64,000 bases of DNA from Pseudokordiimonas caeni (lineage in GTDB: Bacteria > Pseudomonadota > Alphaproteobacteria > Sphingomonadales > Kordiimonadaceae). The notes under the pieces are model-generated. The model saw nothing but the letters and a program-made list of their open reading frames with translations, had not been told where the DNA came from and did no database searches. A program made the translations under genes and the position numbers. Below are positions 1-8,564 of the stretch, one piece after another. The stretch lies in the NCBI RefSeq assembly GCF_026719705.1, contig NZ_JAPPRR010000001.1, forward strand, positions 1,589,255 through 1,653,254, in the 5' to 3' direction. How positions within the stretch are numbered: position 1 is the first letter of the stretch; each line of letters opens with the position of its first letter.

Positions 1-857
1 TGCTTCACATAGGCCTTGCTGCGCTGGCGACCCTCGATCTTGAGCGCCGTCACGCCCGCTGCCATCAGCTCCGGCAGGATTGCCGAGGTATCGAGGCTCG
101 TCGGCTCCTCGAACAGATAGCCCGCTTCGCTGCCCGCGCTGAAACGACCCTTGCAGAGCGTCGGATAACCTGCCTGCTCGCCCGCCCCGAAACGGTTGAT
201 CGTGAAACCGCCAAGCCGACTTGCTAGGCTCGCCCCTTCATCGACATAGTCGACATGGCTGGCCGGCGAGCAGACCCCGTTGCGGTTGGGCGATTTGCCG
301 GTGACATAGGAGGAAAGCGTGCAGCGCCCCTCTGCCATCGGGCACATGCCTCCGAAGGCGAAGACCTCGGTTTCGATATCGATCTCTTTGTTCAGCCGGG
401 CGATGTCGGCCACCGTCAGCACGCGCGGCAACACCACGCGCTGCACGCCGAACCGTCGGGCATGGAAATTGATTGCCTCCGCGTTCGAGGCCGAAGCCTG
501 CACCGAAAGATGCAGCCTGAGGCCCGGACAGGTTTCGCGTGCATGATCAAGGAGGCCAACGTCGGCGAGGATCAGGGCGTCCACCTTCAGCTCGCTTGCC
601 GACCGGATGGCCGCCCGCCACGCCGCATCGTCGCCTGCACGGGCATAGGTATTGACCGCAAGGAAGACCATCGCGCCGCGTGCATGCGCATAGTCCAGCC
701 CTTCGGCCAGTTCCTCGCGCGAAAAATTGAGACCGGGGAAGTTGCGCGCATTGGTCTCGTCGCGAAAGCCCATGTAAACGGCATCCGCTCCCGCGTCGAC
801 CGCCGCGCGGAGGGCAGCCGGTGTACCGGCCGGGCAAACGAGTTCCAGTTTTTTCAT
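1..857 (-). CDS. ubiU: UbiU, O2-independent ubiquinone hydroxylation protein (U32 peptidase-like), 3' end cut by window
   Basis: The minus strand from the ATG at 857 encodes a protein starting MKKLELVCPAGTPAALR, the usual start of U32 'peptidase' family proteins, and runs off the window after about 285 codons (family about 330). The cysteines expected for the [4Fe-4S] cluster of UbiU are present: a C-x6-C pair (MCPMAEGRC), then a Cys in NGVCSP 17 residues later, and a further Cys in LCKGRF. In the family UbiU works with UbiV and UbiT to hydroxylate the ubiquinone ring without oxygen. Its start overlaps the stop of the upstream SCP2 gene by four bases (ATGA), as expected of ubiTUV operons; ubiV would lie outside the window. 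Identification rests on the motifs and on the neighbour. Confidence 0.9.
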   Translation of the reverse strand, partial: MKKLELVCPAGTPAALRAAVDAGADAVYMGFRDETNARNFPGLNFSREELAEGLDYAHARGAMVFLAVNTYARAGDDAAWRAAIRSASELKVDALILADVGLLDHARETCPGLRLHLSVQASASNAEAINFHARRFGVQRVVLPRVLTVADIARLNKEIDIETEVFAFGGMCPMAEGRCTLSSYVTGKSPNRNGVCSPASHVDYVDEGASLASRLGGFTINRFGAGEQAGYPTLCKGRFSAGSEAGYLFEEPTSLDTSAILPELMAAGVTALKIEGRQRSKAYVK

Positions 858-1396
858 CGGCCGGCCTTTCCGGCAGGCACATACCCGGATACGCGCATTC
901 GCGTCCACGCACTGCCTGCCTCGCTCGCCAACCGGTCTATGGGACGGGCGAAGAGGCCGAACAGGGAGACGATCTCCGCGCGCAGGTCGATATCCTCGCT
1001 ATCGAGCGCATTCCTGAGCGTCAGGAGCGCCTCGGTATCACCCTCCACACTGATATCGCGCGAAAAGAATAGCGCGTCGCCGTCAAGCTGCCCCTCCACC
1101 AGACGAAGAAGCGACATGAAATCGCCCTTCACCCGAACATCAGTCGCCGTATGTTCTTGGCGAACAGCCGTCACGCGGATGGACCGGGCCGCGACTTCCA
1201 TGAGAAAGGCAAGGCCAAGGTCGGTAGCACTGACAAGGAACCGCTTCCCGGCAACGGGTTCGAGGCGGCGGATGACAGCCGGATGACGGCGCCCCACATG
1301 GCGCGTGAAAAGATCGAGAAACCGGTTCAGGGGAAAAAGTGGCAATGGGGTCAAGAACCGCCGGGCCAAGGCGACCCCAGCGCGTGTATCGGTCAT
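854..1396 (-). CDS. ubiT: UbiT, SCP2 sterol-binding domain accessory factor of anaerobic ubiquinone synthesis
   Basis: A 180-residue protein with the SCP2-like fold pattern, ending just inside the ubiU start. The ATG at 1396 (MTDTRAGVAL) was chosen because GGGAG lies 9 bases upstream; a further in-frame ATG at 1438 has no such site and would run back toward the FNR-like box. In the known pathway UbiT is a lipid-binding accessory protein that presents hydrophobic quinone intermediates to the UbiU-UbiV complex. The internal stretch FLVSATDLGLAF followed by VKGDFMSLLRLVEG is typical of these proteins. Tight overlap with ubiU and the regulatory box upstream support one anaerobically induced transcript. 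Confidence 0.82.
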   Translation of the reverse strand: MTDTRAGVALARRFLTPLPLFPLNRFLDLFTRHVGRRHPAVIRRLEPVAGKRFLVSATDLGLAFLMEVAARSIRVTAVRQEHTATDVRVKGDFMSLLRLVEGQLDGDALFFSRDISVEGDTEALLTLRNALDSEDIDLRAEIVSLFGLFARPIDRLASEAGSAWTRMRVSGYVPAGKAGR

Positions 1397-1454
1397 GAAT
1401 GAATGCTCCCTTGGATTGACGGGAACATCATGACCCATCCTCCCGGATCAACCC

Positions 1455-1468
1455 TTGATATCGGTCAA
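1455..1468 (-). promoter_or_regulatory. FNR/Anr/FixK-type box upstream of ubiTU
   Basis: TTGATATCGGTCAA matches the TTGAT-N4-ATCAA consensus at nine of ten defined positions and sits inside a larger symmetrical element (CCCTTGA...TCAAGGG). It is centred about 65 bases upstream of the ubiT start, a normal place for an activating FNR-family site, and fits the oxygen-independent role of the genes. The outer-membrane protein gene starting at 1582 diverges from the same region and could also be influenced. Confidence 0.68.
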
Positions 1469-1581
1469 GGGTGCTGCCATGACTCACCTCCGCCTCACGG
1501 CATCGTGAAGAATCGCTTTCAATCCAGCCCCGGCCCGCTCCCGTAACTGCTTGCATCGCAACAGCATCAGGGAGACCCATC

Positions 1582-2388
1582 ATGACCTGCGATCGCAAGC
1601 AATCCCCTCTCTCGGTTCTGATTTTCGGCGCAACCAGCGCACTTTTCCTCACCACTCTGCCCGCCGCCGCAACCGACGGCCTTTATGTCGACCTTGGCGG
1701 TGGCTGGACCAGCCGGTCCGATTCCTCGAACAGCGGTGAACTGACAAGCGCCTTCACAACCGGTGCCGGCACCAGCATCCCGGCCGGAACAAGCCTGCCT
1801 GCCGGTACCGAACTCGGCTGGAACACCGATTTCAAAAGCGGCTACGCGCTCCGCAGTGCCATCGGCTACGGCTATGGCAGCGGCTTCCGGGGCGAACTCG
1901 AATTCGCATGGCGCCGCAACAAGGTCTCGAGCCACGATAGCGTTGCCGTTGGTGGCGGCGTGATCGACAGCGAAGACGCCGGCGTGCTGATCACCGGCTC
2001 CGGCAATCTCGGCGCCAGCGTCGGCGCGATCGTCGCGGATGGCCGCGGCAAATCCACAAGCTGGTCCTTCATGGCGAACGGCTATTACGACATCGACACG
2101 GGTTCGGCTGTCACGCCCTATGTCGGTGCCGGTATCGGCTATGCCAGCACCAAGGTGCGCTTCAACCCGTCCGGCGTTGCCATCGCGGATGACAAGGACG
2201 GCAGCCTGGCATGGCAGCTGATCGGTGGCCTGAGCTACCGCCTCAGCGAAAATACCGAGCTTTACACCGATTATCGCTACTTCGATGGCGGTTCGGCCAA
2301 GATCGCGCTCGACCTTCTGCCCGGCGAGCTTTCGGTCGACAACAAATCGCACAATCTGTTCGTCGGTATCCGCTTCAGCTTCAACTGA
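1582..2388 (+). CDS. Outer-membrane beta-barrel (OmpA-barrel/opacity-like) protein
   Basis: A 268-residue protein with an N-terminal signal peptide (about residues 1-31, ending near LPAAA) and a glycine- and aromatic-rich alternating pattern throughout, finishing in the short beta-strand LFVGIRFSFN that resembles a barrel-closing strand. Segments such as YVDLGGGW near the N-terminus and TPYVGAGIGYA near residue 180 are typical of 8-stranded surface-antigen-like porins. AGGGAG lies upstream of the ATG. It is flanked by an intrinsic terminator (2401-2433) and is probably monocistronic. The ligand or partner cannot be told from sequence; a structural or adhesion role is as likely as transport. 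Confidence 0.75.
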   Translation: MTCDRKQSPLSVLIFGATSALFLTTLPAAATDGLYVDLGGGWTSRSDSSNSGELTSAFTTGAGTSIPAGTSLPAGTELGWNTDFKSGYALRSAIGYGYGSGFRGELEFAWRRNKVSSHDSVAVGGGVIDSEDAGVLITGSGNLGASVGAIVADGRGKSTSWSFMANGYYDIDTGSAVTPYVGAGIGYASTKVRFNPSGVAIADDKDGSLAWQLIGGLSYRLSENTELYTDYRYFDGGSAKIALDLLPGELSVDNKSHNLFVGIRFSFN

Positions 2389-2400
2389 TGTGTCCGCACT

Positions 2401-2433
2401 GTCGGGGCGGCATCCTGTCGCCCCGACCTTTTT
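2401..2433 (+). terminator. Rho-independent terminator after the outer-membrane protein gene
   Basis: A perfect 9-bp stem, GTCGGGGCG with CGCCCCGAC, a 9-base loop, then CTTTTTG, 12 bases after the stop codon. Confidence 0.85.
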
Positions 2434-2442
2434 GTGTGCCGG

Positions 2443-2472
2443 TGATCCGGCTCACATCCTCCGCCGTAAAGA
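2443..2472 (+). promoter_or_regulatory. ECF sigma (RpoE/ChrR-type) promoter candidate for the lipid-modification operon
   Basis: TGATCC at 2443-2448 is followed, after 18 bases, by TAAAGA at 2467-2472. As I recall it, the singlet-oxygen sigma factor RpoE of Rhodobacter uses TGATCC-N18-TAAGA. The element lies 35-65 bases before the first gene of an operon whose Rhodobacter counterpart is, to my knowledge, in the RpoE regulon. No rpoE/chrR pair is in the window. Confidence 0.62.
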
Positions 2473-2506
2473 AGGGCAATATCTGGCAACCCCTTGTCCC
2501 GGAAGG

Positions 2507-3880
2507 ATGACCATAGTGCCGAGCCCCAGTCAGCGCAGGATCGCCATCGTCGGCACCGGCATTTCAGGCCTTTCCGCCGCGTGGCTCTTGCACCGCGACC
2601 ATGATGTCACCGTCTTCGAGAAGAACGATTATATCGGCGGCCACAGCCATACGGTGGATATCGTGGTGGATGGCCGCCCCGTTGCGGTAGACACCGGCTT
2701 CATCGTCTACAACCCCGTCAATTATCCGAACCTCACGGCCCTCTTTGATCAGCTTGAGGTACCGACCCACCCGACCACTATGTCCTTTGCGGCATCGGTG
2801 GACGACGGATCGTTCGAATATTCGGGCGGGGACGGGTTCGGCCTTCTTGCCCAGCCGATCAACCTGCTGCGGCCACGCTTCTGGTCAATGGTCGCGGGTA
2901 TCCTGCGCTTTTACCGGAACGCACCGGCCCTGACGGAACGCGCCGAGGAAAGTGCCTGCACCCTTGGCGAACTGCTTGCGGAAGCAGGCTACAAGGGCGC
3001 TTTCATCGACGATCACCTTGCCCCCATGGCCGGCGCCATTTGGTCATCCGACTGCCGTTCCGCGCTTGAAATGCCTGCAGCCCCGTTCCTGCGCTTTTTC
3101 CGCAACCACGGCCTCGTCCAACTGACCGACCGGCCCGGCTGGCGCAGCGTCAAAGGCGGCAGCCGCGAATATGTGGAGCGCCTGACGGCGGACTTCCGTG
3201 GCAGAATAACACTTTCGAATGGCGTGACTGCCCTTTCCCGCGAGGCCGGAAAGATCCGTGTCAGCTGCACAGACGGGACGTCCGACCTGTTCGATGACAT
3301 CATCCTTGCCTGCCACAGCGATGAGGCCCGCGCACTTGCCGCCGGGTTCAACAGCGCTGCTGCAACGCCGCTCGCTGCCATGCGCTATGCCGAAAACGAA
3401 GTCATCCTGCACGGGGACACAAGCCTCATGCCAAAACGCCGGGCTGCATGGTCGGCATGGAATTTCCTTGCGCACACGGATGCGGCATCGGCCCCGCCCT
3501 GCGTGACCTACTGGATGAACGCCCTGCAGCAACTGGGCACCGATACGCCAGTTCTTGTAACCCTGAACCCCGACCGCCCGATTGACGAAGCCAAAATCCA
3601 CGGGCGCTACACCTATGCCCACCCGGTGTTCGACAAGGCGGCGCTCGCCGCGCGGCAACAGCTCTGGCCGCTTCAGGGAACGGATGGCCTCTGGTTCGCC
3701 GGTGCCTATCTTGGCGACGGCTTCCATGAAGACGGCATTCAGGCAGGTCTTGCAATCGCCGAAATGATCGGCCCGCGCCTGCGGCCATGGGTGAAGCCCG
3801 GACAGAATGCCCGCATCGGCTTGCCCGATATCATCACGCCGAGCAACCCTGTCCTTCGCCAGATCCCGGAGCCCGTATGA
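2507..3880 (+). CDS. NAD(P)/FAD-dependent oxidoreductase (flavin amine-oxidase-like) of the CFA/DUF1365 operon
   Basis: A 457-residue flavoprotein. The Rossmann motif GTGISG is at residues 16-21, followed by FEKNDYIGGHSHTV, the nucleotide-binding start of 'predicted NAD/FAD-binding' proteins that travel with CFA synthase and DUF1365. A C-terminal FAD-contacting stretch is seen at LWFAGAYLGDGFHEDG. Start choice is uncertain: GGAAGG directly abuts the ATG at 2507, whereas the in-frame GTG at 2516 has it at a normal 9-base spacing. It overlaps the next gene by four bases. In alphaproteobacteria related proteins act on phospholipid acyl chains, including desaturation in furan fatty acid synthesis; that role here is inferred from the operon. 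Confidence 0.85.
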   Translation: MTIVPSPSQRRIAIVGTGISGLSAAWLLHRDHDVTVFEKNDYIGGHSHTVDIVVDGRPVAVDTGFIVYNPVNYPNLTALFDQLEVPTHPTTMSFAASVDDGSFEYSGGDGFGLLAQPINLLRPRFWSMVAGILRFYRNAPALTERAEESACTLGELLAEAGYKGAFIDDHLAPMAGAIWSSDCRSALEMPAAPFLRFFRNHGLVQLTDRPGWRSVKGGSREYVERLTADFRGRITLSNGVTALSREAGKIRVSCTDGTSDLFDDIILACHSDEARALAAGFNSAAATPLAAMRYAENEVILHGDTSLMPKRRAAWSAWNFLAHTDAASAPPCVTYWMNALQQLGTDTPVLVTLNPDRPIDEAKIHGRYTYAHPVFDKAALAARQQLWPLQGTDGLWFAGAYLGDGFHEDGIQAGLAIAEMIGPRLRPWVKPGQNARIGLPDIITPSNPVLRQIPEPV

Positions 3881-4674
3881 TCGACGCCGCTGCCGAGCTT
3901 CTTGTCGCAACCGTCTGGCACCGCCGCCATCTGCCGAAGGTACATGCCTTCCGCTATCCGAGCTTCTATCTGCTGATGGACCTCGACCAACTGGATGTTC
4001 TCGGGAAGATGTCACCCGTTTTCTCGGTCAACCGCTTCAATCTGGTCAGCTTCCATGAAAAGGACCATGGCGGTGCAGGCGACGGGCAGTTGCGCGGCAG
4101 GATCGCCCGCCTTCTTGCCGACCGGTTCGATGGCTGGCAGGCAGAACGCATTCTGCTGCTGGCGATGCCGCGGTGCCTGGGTTTCGCCTTCAACCCGCTC
4201 AGTGTCTTCTATGCCTACGGCGCAGACGGCCAGCTTGGCGCGATCGTTTATGAGGTCAGCAACACCTTTGGTGAAAAACATTCCTATGTCTTCCGCATAG
4301 CGGACGACACCAGCGAGCCCGCCGTGCACGGCTGCAACAAGCGCTTCCATGTTTCGCCCTTCTTTCCCCTTGATGGCCGGTACGAGTTCCGCCAGCGCCC
4401 CGGTGAAAAGATCCTGAGCCTTCTGATCCGCTATTTCGGCCCGAGCGGTGAGCGCCGCTTCGACGCAGGCGTCAAGGCCGTCAGGCGCCCCCTCGCGACC
4501 GGCGCACTCCTGAAGCAACTCGTGCGCATGCCGCTTGCCAGCGTCGGGGTCGTTGCCGCCATCCACTTCGAGGCCCTCAAACTGTGGCTCAAGCGGATTC
4601 CCGTGTTCACATGGCCGGGCAAGGCGCCCGAGCCGGTATCCTATCATCTTGTCACCAAGGACGGAGGTATCTGA
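3877..4674 (+). CDS. DUF1365 family protein, lipid-modification operon
   Basis: A 265-residue protein that begins inside the previous stop (ATGA) and opens with HRRHLPKVHAFRYPSFYLL, the DUF1365 hallmark. Further conserved segments are NPLSVFYAY near residue 105 and EVSNTFGEKHSYVF near residue 127. DUF1365 proteins are almost always encoded between an FAD oxidoreductase and a CFA-type methyltransferase, exactly as here. Their biochemical activity is not settled; an oxygen- or acyl-chain-processing role has been proposed through the furan fatty acid pathway. No signal peptide is visible, so a cytoplasmic or membrane-peripheral location is likely. Confidence 0.87.
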   Translation: MIDAAAELLVATVWHRRHLPKVHAFRYPSFYLLMDLDQLDVLGKMSPVFSVNRFNLVSFHEKDHGGAGDGQLRGRIARLLADRFDGWQAERILLLAMPRCLGFAFNPLSVFYAYGADGQLGAIVYEVSNTFGEKHSYVFRIADDTSEPAVHGCNKRFHVSPFFPLDGRYEFRQRPGEKILSLLIRYFGPSGERRFDAGVKAVRRPLATGALLKQLVRMPLASVGVVAAIHFEALKLWLKRIPVFTWPGKAPEPVSYHLVTKDGGI

Positions 4675-5900
4675 TGGACGGATCAGGCGCTTTCAGGGAA
4701 GACGCAAACGTCCGCCCTTCATCTTCACTGCCCTTCATGCCGCTGCTGCGCAAGCGAATGGAGCACCTTGCCATCGGCACGCTGGACATCACGTTTCCGG
4801 GCGGCGGATTTGAGCGGTTCGGCAATCCCGCGTCGGGGGCACCGCACCTTCACGGTGCAATTGTGCTTCACAATTGGCGGGCCCTGTCGCGTATGCTGCG
4901 CTCGGGGGCGATTGGCCTTGGCGAAGGATATATGGCCGGTGACTGGGACAGCCCGGACCTCGGTGCCCTCCTCACCATGCTGGCCGCCAACATGGACCGT
5001 GTGGAACGCAACAGCTTTGTCGGGCGCCTAACCCTCCAGCTCGACCGTCTCCGGCATTTCCTCAATCGCAATTCGCGAGAAGGCAGCCGCCGCAACATTG
5101 CATTCCACTATGACCTCGGCAACGATTTCTACCGCCTTTGGCTGGACCGCACCTTCACCTATTCGGCTGCCCTTTATGACCGGCCGGGCCTGACGCTTGA
5201 AGCGGCACAGACGTGCAAATATGCGCGGCTTGCCGAAGCCGTTGGCCTGAAACACGGCGACCATGTGCTGGAAATCGGCTGCGGCTGGGGCGGGTTTGCG
5301 GAATATGCGGCAGGCACCCTCGGCTGCCGAGTTACCGGGATCACGCTTTCGCAGGAACAGCTTGTCTACGCCACAGCCCGCATGAAGGCTGCGGGGCTTG
5401 ATCATCTGGTCGAACTGCGCCTGCAGGACTACCGCGATGTGGGCGGCAGCTTCGATGCCATCGTCTCGATCGAGATGCTGGAAGCCGTTGGCGAAGAATG
5501 GTGGCCCACCTATTTCAACCAGTTGAAAGCAAGGCTGAAGCCCGGTGGCAAGGCCGGCGTGCAAGTGATCACCATTGATGACGAGCGCTTCGAGGGCTAC
5601 CGCGCCAGCACCGATTTCATCCAGAAATATATCTTCCCAGGCGGGATGTTGCCTTCTGACAGCATTGTTCGCAAACAGGCGACGGCCGCTGGCCTCGCTG
5701 TCGACAGTCACCTTGCCTTCGGCCTCGGTTATGCAGAAACCTTGGCCGACTGGCACCGGCGCTTCCTGGCGGCACGGGCAGATGTGATGGGCCTTGGCTA
5801 CGATATACGCTTCCTGCGCATGTGGCGCTTCTATCTTGCCTATTGCGAAGCGGGCTTCCGGCAGGGCCTGATTGACGTCCGCCAATATGTCTTCGCCTGA
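4674..5900 (+). CDS. cfa: Cyclopropane-fatty-acyl-phospholipid synthase family SAM methyltransferase
   Basis: A 408-residue CFA-synthase-like enzyme. The SAM-binding loop VLEIGCGWGGFAEYA lies near residue 200, preceded by the family motif IAFHYDLGNDFYRLWLD and followed by SIEMLEAVGEEWW and QVITIDDERFEGY. These enzymes methylate the double bond of unsaturated phospholipid acyl chains at the inner-membrane face, giving cyclopropane or, in some alphaproteobacterial paralogues, methylated unsaturated chains. The ATG at 4674 shares one base with the preceding stop, with GGAGG 6 bases upstream. Family is certain; cyclopropane versus methyl-olefin product cannot be decided from sequence. Confidence 0.92.
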   Translation: MDGSGAFREDANVRPSSSLPFMPLLRKRMEHLAIGTLDITFPGGGFERFGNPASGAPHLHGAIVLHNWRALSRMLRSGAIGLGEGYMAGDWDSPDLGALLTMLAANMDRVERNSFVGRLTLQLDRLRHFLNRNSREGSRRNIAFHYDLGNDFYRLWLDRTFTYSAALYDRPGLTLEAAQTCKYARLAEAVGLKHGDHVLEIGCGWGGFAEYAAGTLGCRVTGITLSQEQLVYATARMKAAGLDHLVELRLQDYRDVGGSFDAIVSIEMLEAVGEEWWPTYFNQLKARLKPGGKAGVQVITIDDERFEGYRASTDFIQKYIFPGGMLPSDSIVRKQATAAGLAVDSHLAFGLGYAETLADWHRRFLAARADVMGLGYDIRFLRMWRFYLAYCEAGFRQGLIDVRQYVFA

Positions 5901-7161
5901 CAAAAGCCCGGCAAGCCTCACACTTGCCTATGGCTTGCCGGCGCTGCTCCTTGCGGTGCCGACCATTCCGTTCGCAGTATATCTGCCTGCATGGTTCGCG
6001 AACGACCTCGGGCTCGGCTATCTGGCAGTCGGTGTCGCACTTTTTGCTGCACGCATTATCGATATCCTCAGCGATCCCGTCGCCGGTATCGTAAGTGACC
6101 GGGTGCCGCTTCTCGGCTACCGGCGCAAGGGATGGATGATTGCCGGGGTTGCGGTGGCCGGCATCGCGCTGACGATGCTCGCCAGCAGCGGCGGTGGCAT
6201 GCTGCCGTTCGACCTGTTCCTCTGGTCGGCGATCCTATACATCGGCTGGACCTTCGCGACTGTGCCTTATCTGGCCATGGGGGCCGACCTTGCCTGCTCC
6301 GTGCATGATCGCTCGCGCCTTGCCGGCGCGCGAGAGGCGCTTTCCCTCGTCGGCATGCTGGTCGCCCTTGCCCTGCCCCTGATTGTCGGGGGCGAAGCCT
6401 CGATCATCCCGCGTTTGCCCGGTCTTTTGCTGCCCGGCGCCATTGTCTGCTTCGTACTTTTCTGCCTCATCGTGCCAGAACCGCGCCGGACGGAAGCCGA
6501 AAAAGACGAGCTGCCTGTCGCCCTTACCGGACTTCTGTCCGCGTTGCGACACAAGCCTTTTCGCAACCTTTCCACAGGCTGGCTGCTGCTTGCTGCCGCC
6601 AACGCCATGCCAGCAGTCCTTTTCCCCATATTCGTGAGCGACGTTCTCGGCGCCGATACCGGCACACGGGACTGGCTGATCGTCCTCTACTTTGTTGCCG
6701 CCATCCTTTTCGTGCCAGCCTGGCTCGTTGCGGCACGGCGGTGGGGCAAGCAAAGGGTCCTGACGGTCGGCGCCGCCCTCACCTGCCTTGTTTTCCTGCT
6801 CGTCCCCTTCATCGGCGAAGGCGGAATCCTGGCATTTGCCATCGTCTGCGGGCTCACGGGTGCCGCACTTGGTGCCGAGATGGTATTGCCCTCATCGATC
6901 CTCGCTGACATCGCCCGCGACGGCGACAGTAGAACGAAAGACAGGACAGGCTTCCTCTTTGCCTTGTGGAGCATGACATCGAAGATCGCACTCGCTGTCG
7001 GCATCGCCATCGCCTTTGGTGGCATGGCGGCTGCCAGCCGGTTCATTGACCCCGCCAGCCTGCCTTTCGCCGTCGCAATCCTCTATGCCCTCATCCCCGC
7101 CACGCTGAAGTTCATGGCGCTACCCTTTCTGGCCGCCAGCCAGAATATCTCGCCGCACTGA
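5887..7161 (+). CDS. MFS transporter (GPH/melibiose-symporter-like) of the lipid operon
   Basis: A 424-residue polytopic protein with about 12 hydrophobic segments. The N-terminal stretch ARIIDILSDPVAGIVSDR contains the D-x-x-x-D/P-x-x-G pattern of the GPH (sugar:cation symporter) branch. It overlaps the end of cfa by 14 bases. The ATG at 5887 (MSSPDKSP) is preferred over an upstream TTG at 5872, although the TTG has a slightly better AGGG spacing. A transporter of this family is a regular member of the oxidoreductase/DUF1365/CFA operon; the substrate is unknown, and lipid or lipid-head-group movement would be an inference from context only. Confidence 0.82.
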   Translation: MSSPDKSPASLTLAYGLPALLLAVPTIPFAVYLPAWFANDLGLGYLAVGVALFAARIIDILSDPVAGIVSDRVPLLGYRRKGWMIAGVAVAGIALTMLASSGGGMLPFDLFLWSAILYIGWTFATVPYLAMGADLACSVHDRSRLAGAREALSLVGMLVALALPLIVGGEASIIPRLPGLLLPGAIVCFVLFCLIVPEPRRTEAEKDELPVALTGLLSALRHKPFRNLSTGWLLLAAANAMPAVLFPIFVSDVLGADTGTRDWLIVLYFVAAILFVPAWLVAARRWGKQRVLTVGAALTCLVFLLVPFIGEGGILAFAIVCGLTGAALGAEMVLPSSILADIARDGDSRTKDRTGFLFALWSMTSKIALAVGIAIAFGGMAAASRFIDPASLPFAVAILYALIPATLKFMALPFLAASQNISPH

Positions 7162-7221
7162 TCCGCCGGGCCCCGCCCCGCGTATTGAATGCATACACTT
7201 CAACAAAGGAGCAACCGGCAG

Positions 7222-7806
7222 ATGCATGCAGTGAAAATCCTCGCTTCGCTCTTTCTGCTAACCCTGCTGAGTGCCTGTGGAACCAACATGAAACCCACCG
7301 ATTTTGCCAGCATGACACCTGAACTTAAACTCGAAGACTATTTCACCGGTCGCACGGTGGCGACCGGCCTTTTCGAAGACCGCTTCGGCAACGTGCGCAA
7401 CCAGTTCGTCGTCACCATCGACGGCACATGGGATGGTCGCACCCTGATCCTGAACGAGGATTTCGCCTATTCCGACGGCACCAGCGAATTCCGTCGCTGG
7501 GAAATCGTGAAGGACGGCGAAAATCGCTACAGCGGCATCACCGAGCAGGTGATCGGCCGTGCCGAAGGCGAAACCTCCGGCAATGCCTTCAACTGGCAAT
7601 ATGATTTCAACCTCAAGGTCGGCGACGATATCTGGAAAGTCAGCTTTGATGACTGGATGTTCCTGCAACCCGATGGCACGCTTCTCAACAAAGCGACAGT
7701 GACACGCTGGGGCTTCAAGATCGGAACCGTCTTCCTGTCGTTCCGTCGCGTGGCCAACGAGGATGCGGAAGCCCGCCCGGCACCGCTCGCCGCCACCGGC
7801 TCCTAA
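7222..7806 (+). CDS. DUF3833 family lipoprotein
   Basis: A 194-residue protein with a lipoprotein signal: a hydrophobic stretch LASLFLLTLLSAC, with the lipobox LSAC giving an acylated cysteine about 20 residues from the start. The mature part (KLEDYFTGRTVATGLFEDR, then GTWDGRTLILNEDFAYSDG and WGFKIGTVFLSFRR) matches DUF3833. The ATG at 7222 has AAAGGAG about 10 bases upstream; an earlier in-frame ATG at 7189 has none. Its last codon overlaps the convergent SDR stop by four bases. DUF3833 lipoproteins recur with the CFA/DUF1365 block; function unknown. Confidence 0.8.
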   Translation: MHAVKILASLFLLTLLSACGTNMKPTDFASMTPELKLEDYFTGRTVATGLFEDRFGNVRNQFVVTIDGTWDGRTLILNEDFAYSDGTSEFRRWEIVKDGENRYSGITEQVIGRAEGETSGNAFNWQYDFNLKVGDDIWKVSFDDWMFLQPDGTLLNKATVTRWGFKIGTVFLSFRRVANEDAEARPAPLAATGS

Positions 7807-8564
7807 GGGAGAAGGCGGCGAGTAAGGCTGAAGAACAAACCGGCCGGCAGCAGCCGCAGGATTTTCATCAGGAAGGCAAACCGGCGGGGCGTAGTGATTT
7901 CAAATCGCTTGCCCCGCAACCCTTTATGGATCGAAAGCGCAGCAGTGTCCGCATCAATCAGGAACGGCATCTCGAATTCGTTGCGGTCAGTCAGTGGCGT
8001 TGCCACAAAGCCGGGATTGACAAGCCGAAGGTCAAGCCCTTCCCGCGCCAGTTCCGGCCTCAGGGCTTCCGCCATATTGATGAGCGCAGCTTTCGAAGCA
8101 CCATAGGCCGCAGCCCCCGGCAAGCCACGATAGCCAGCGAGCGACGCCACAATAACAATCTGGCCGCTGCCCCGCGCCCTCATGAGGGGCAGAAGTGCCG
8201 CCAGGCCATGCACCACGCCGAAATAGTTAACCTCCATAAGGGCTCGGTAATCGCTGACCCTGAAATTCTTCCCCCATGTGGGGATGTGATTGCCCGCGTT
8301 GAGAATGGCGACATCCGGAACCATACCCGCCACCCTAAGCGTGTCGGCCATTGCCCGCATGCCCGGCTCATCCGTCACGTCGCCCGGCAAGGGCCGGATT
8401 TCGCCGGGCAGGCTACTTCCGGCCGCGACGACTTCGTCAAGCGCCTCGCGCCTGCGGCCGGTGATCACAACGCGGCAGCCTTCCGCCGCATAGAGGAGCG
8501 CGAGGGCACGGCCGATGCCGGTTCCTGCCCCGGTGATCCATACTGTGTACGGCTTCGCGGTCAT
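7803..8564 (-). CDS. Short-chain dehydrogenase/reductase, NAD(P)-dependent
   Basis: A 253-residue classical SDR: the cofactor loop TGAGTGIG at residues 11-18, NAG in AILNAGNHIP, a catalytic serine in VIVASLAGY and the YGASK (Y-x-x-x-K) motif 13 residues on. The tail carries a membrane-associated-looking amphipathic stretch (LLPAGLFFSLTRRLLP). It is the second gene of a two-gene minus-strand operon with the DUF6134 protein (four-base overlap) and converges on the DUF3833 gene. An SDR is part of the related operon in Rhodobacter, so a role in acyl-lipid reduction is plausible but not shown. Confidence 0.85.
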   Translation of the reverse strand: MTAKPYTVWITGAGTGIGRALALLYAAEGCRVVITGRRREALDEVVAAGSSLPGEIRPLPGDVTDEPGMRAMADTLRVAGMVPDVAILNAGNHIPTWGKNFRVSDYRALMEVNYFGVVHGLAALLPLMRARGSGQIVIVASLAGYRGLPGAAAYGASKAALINMAEALRPELAREGLDLRLVNPGFVATPLTDRNEFEMPFLIDADTAALSIHKGLRGKRFEITTPRRFAFLMKILRLLPAGLFFSLTRRLLP

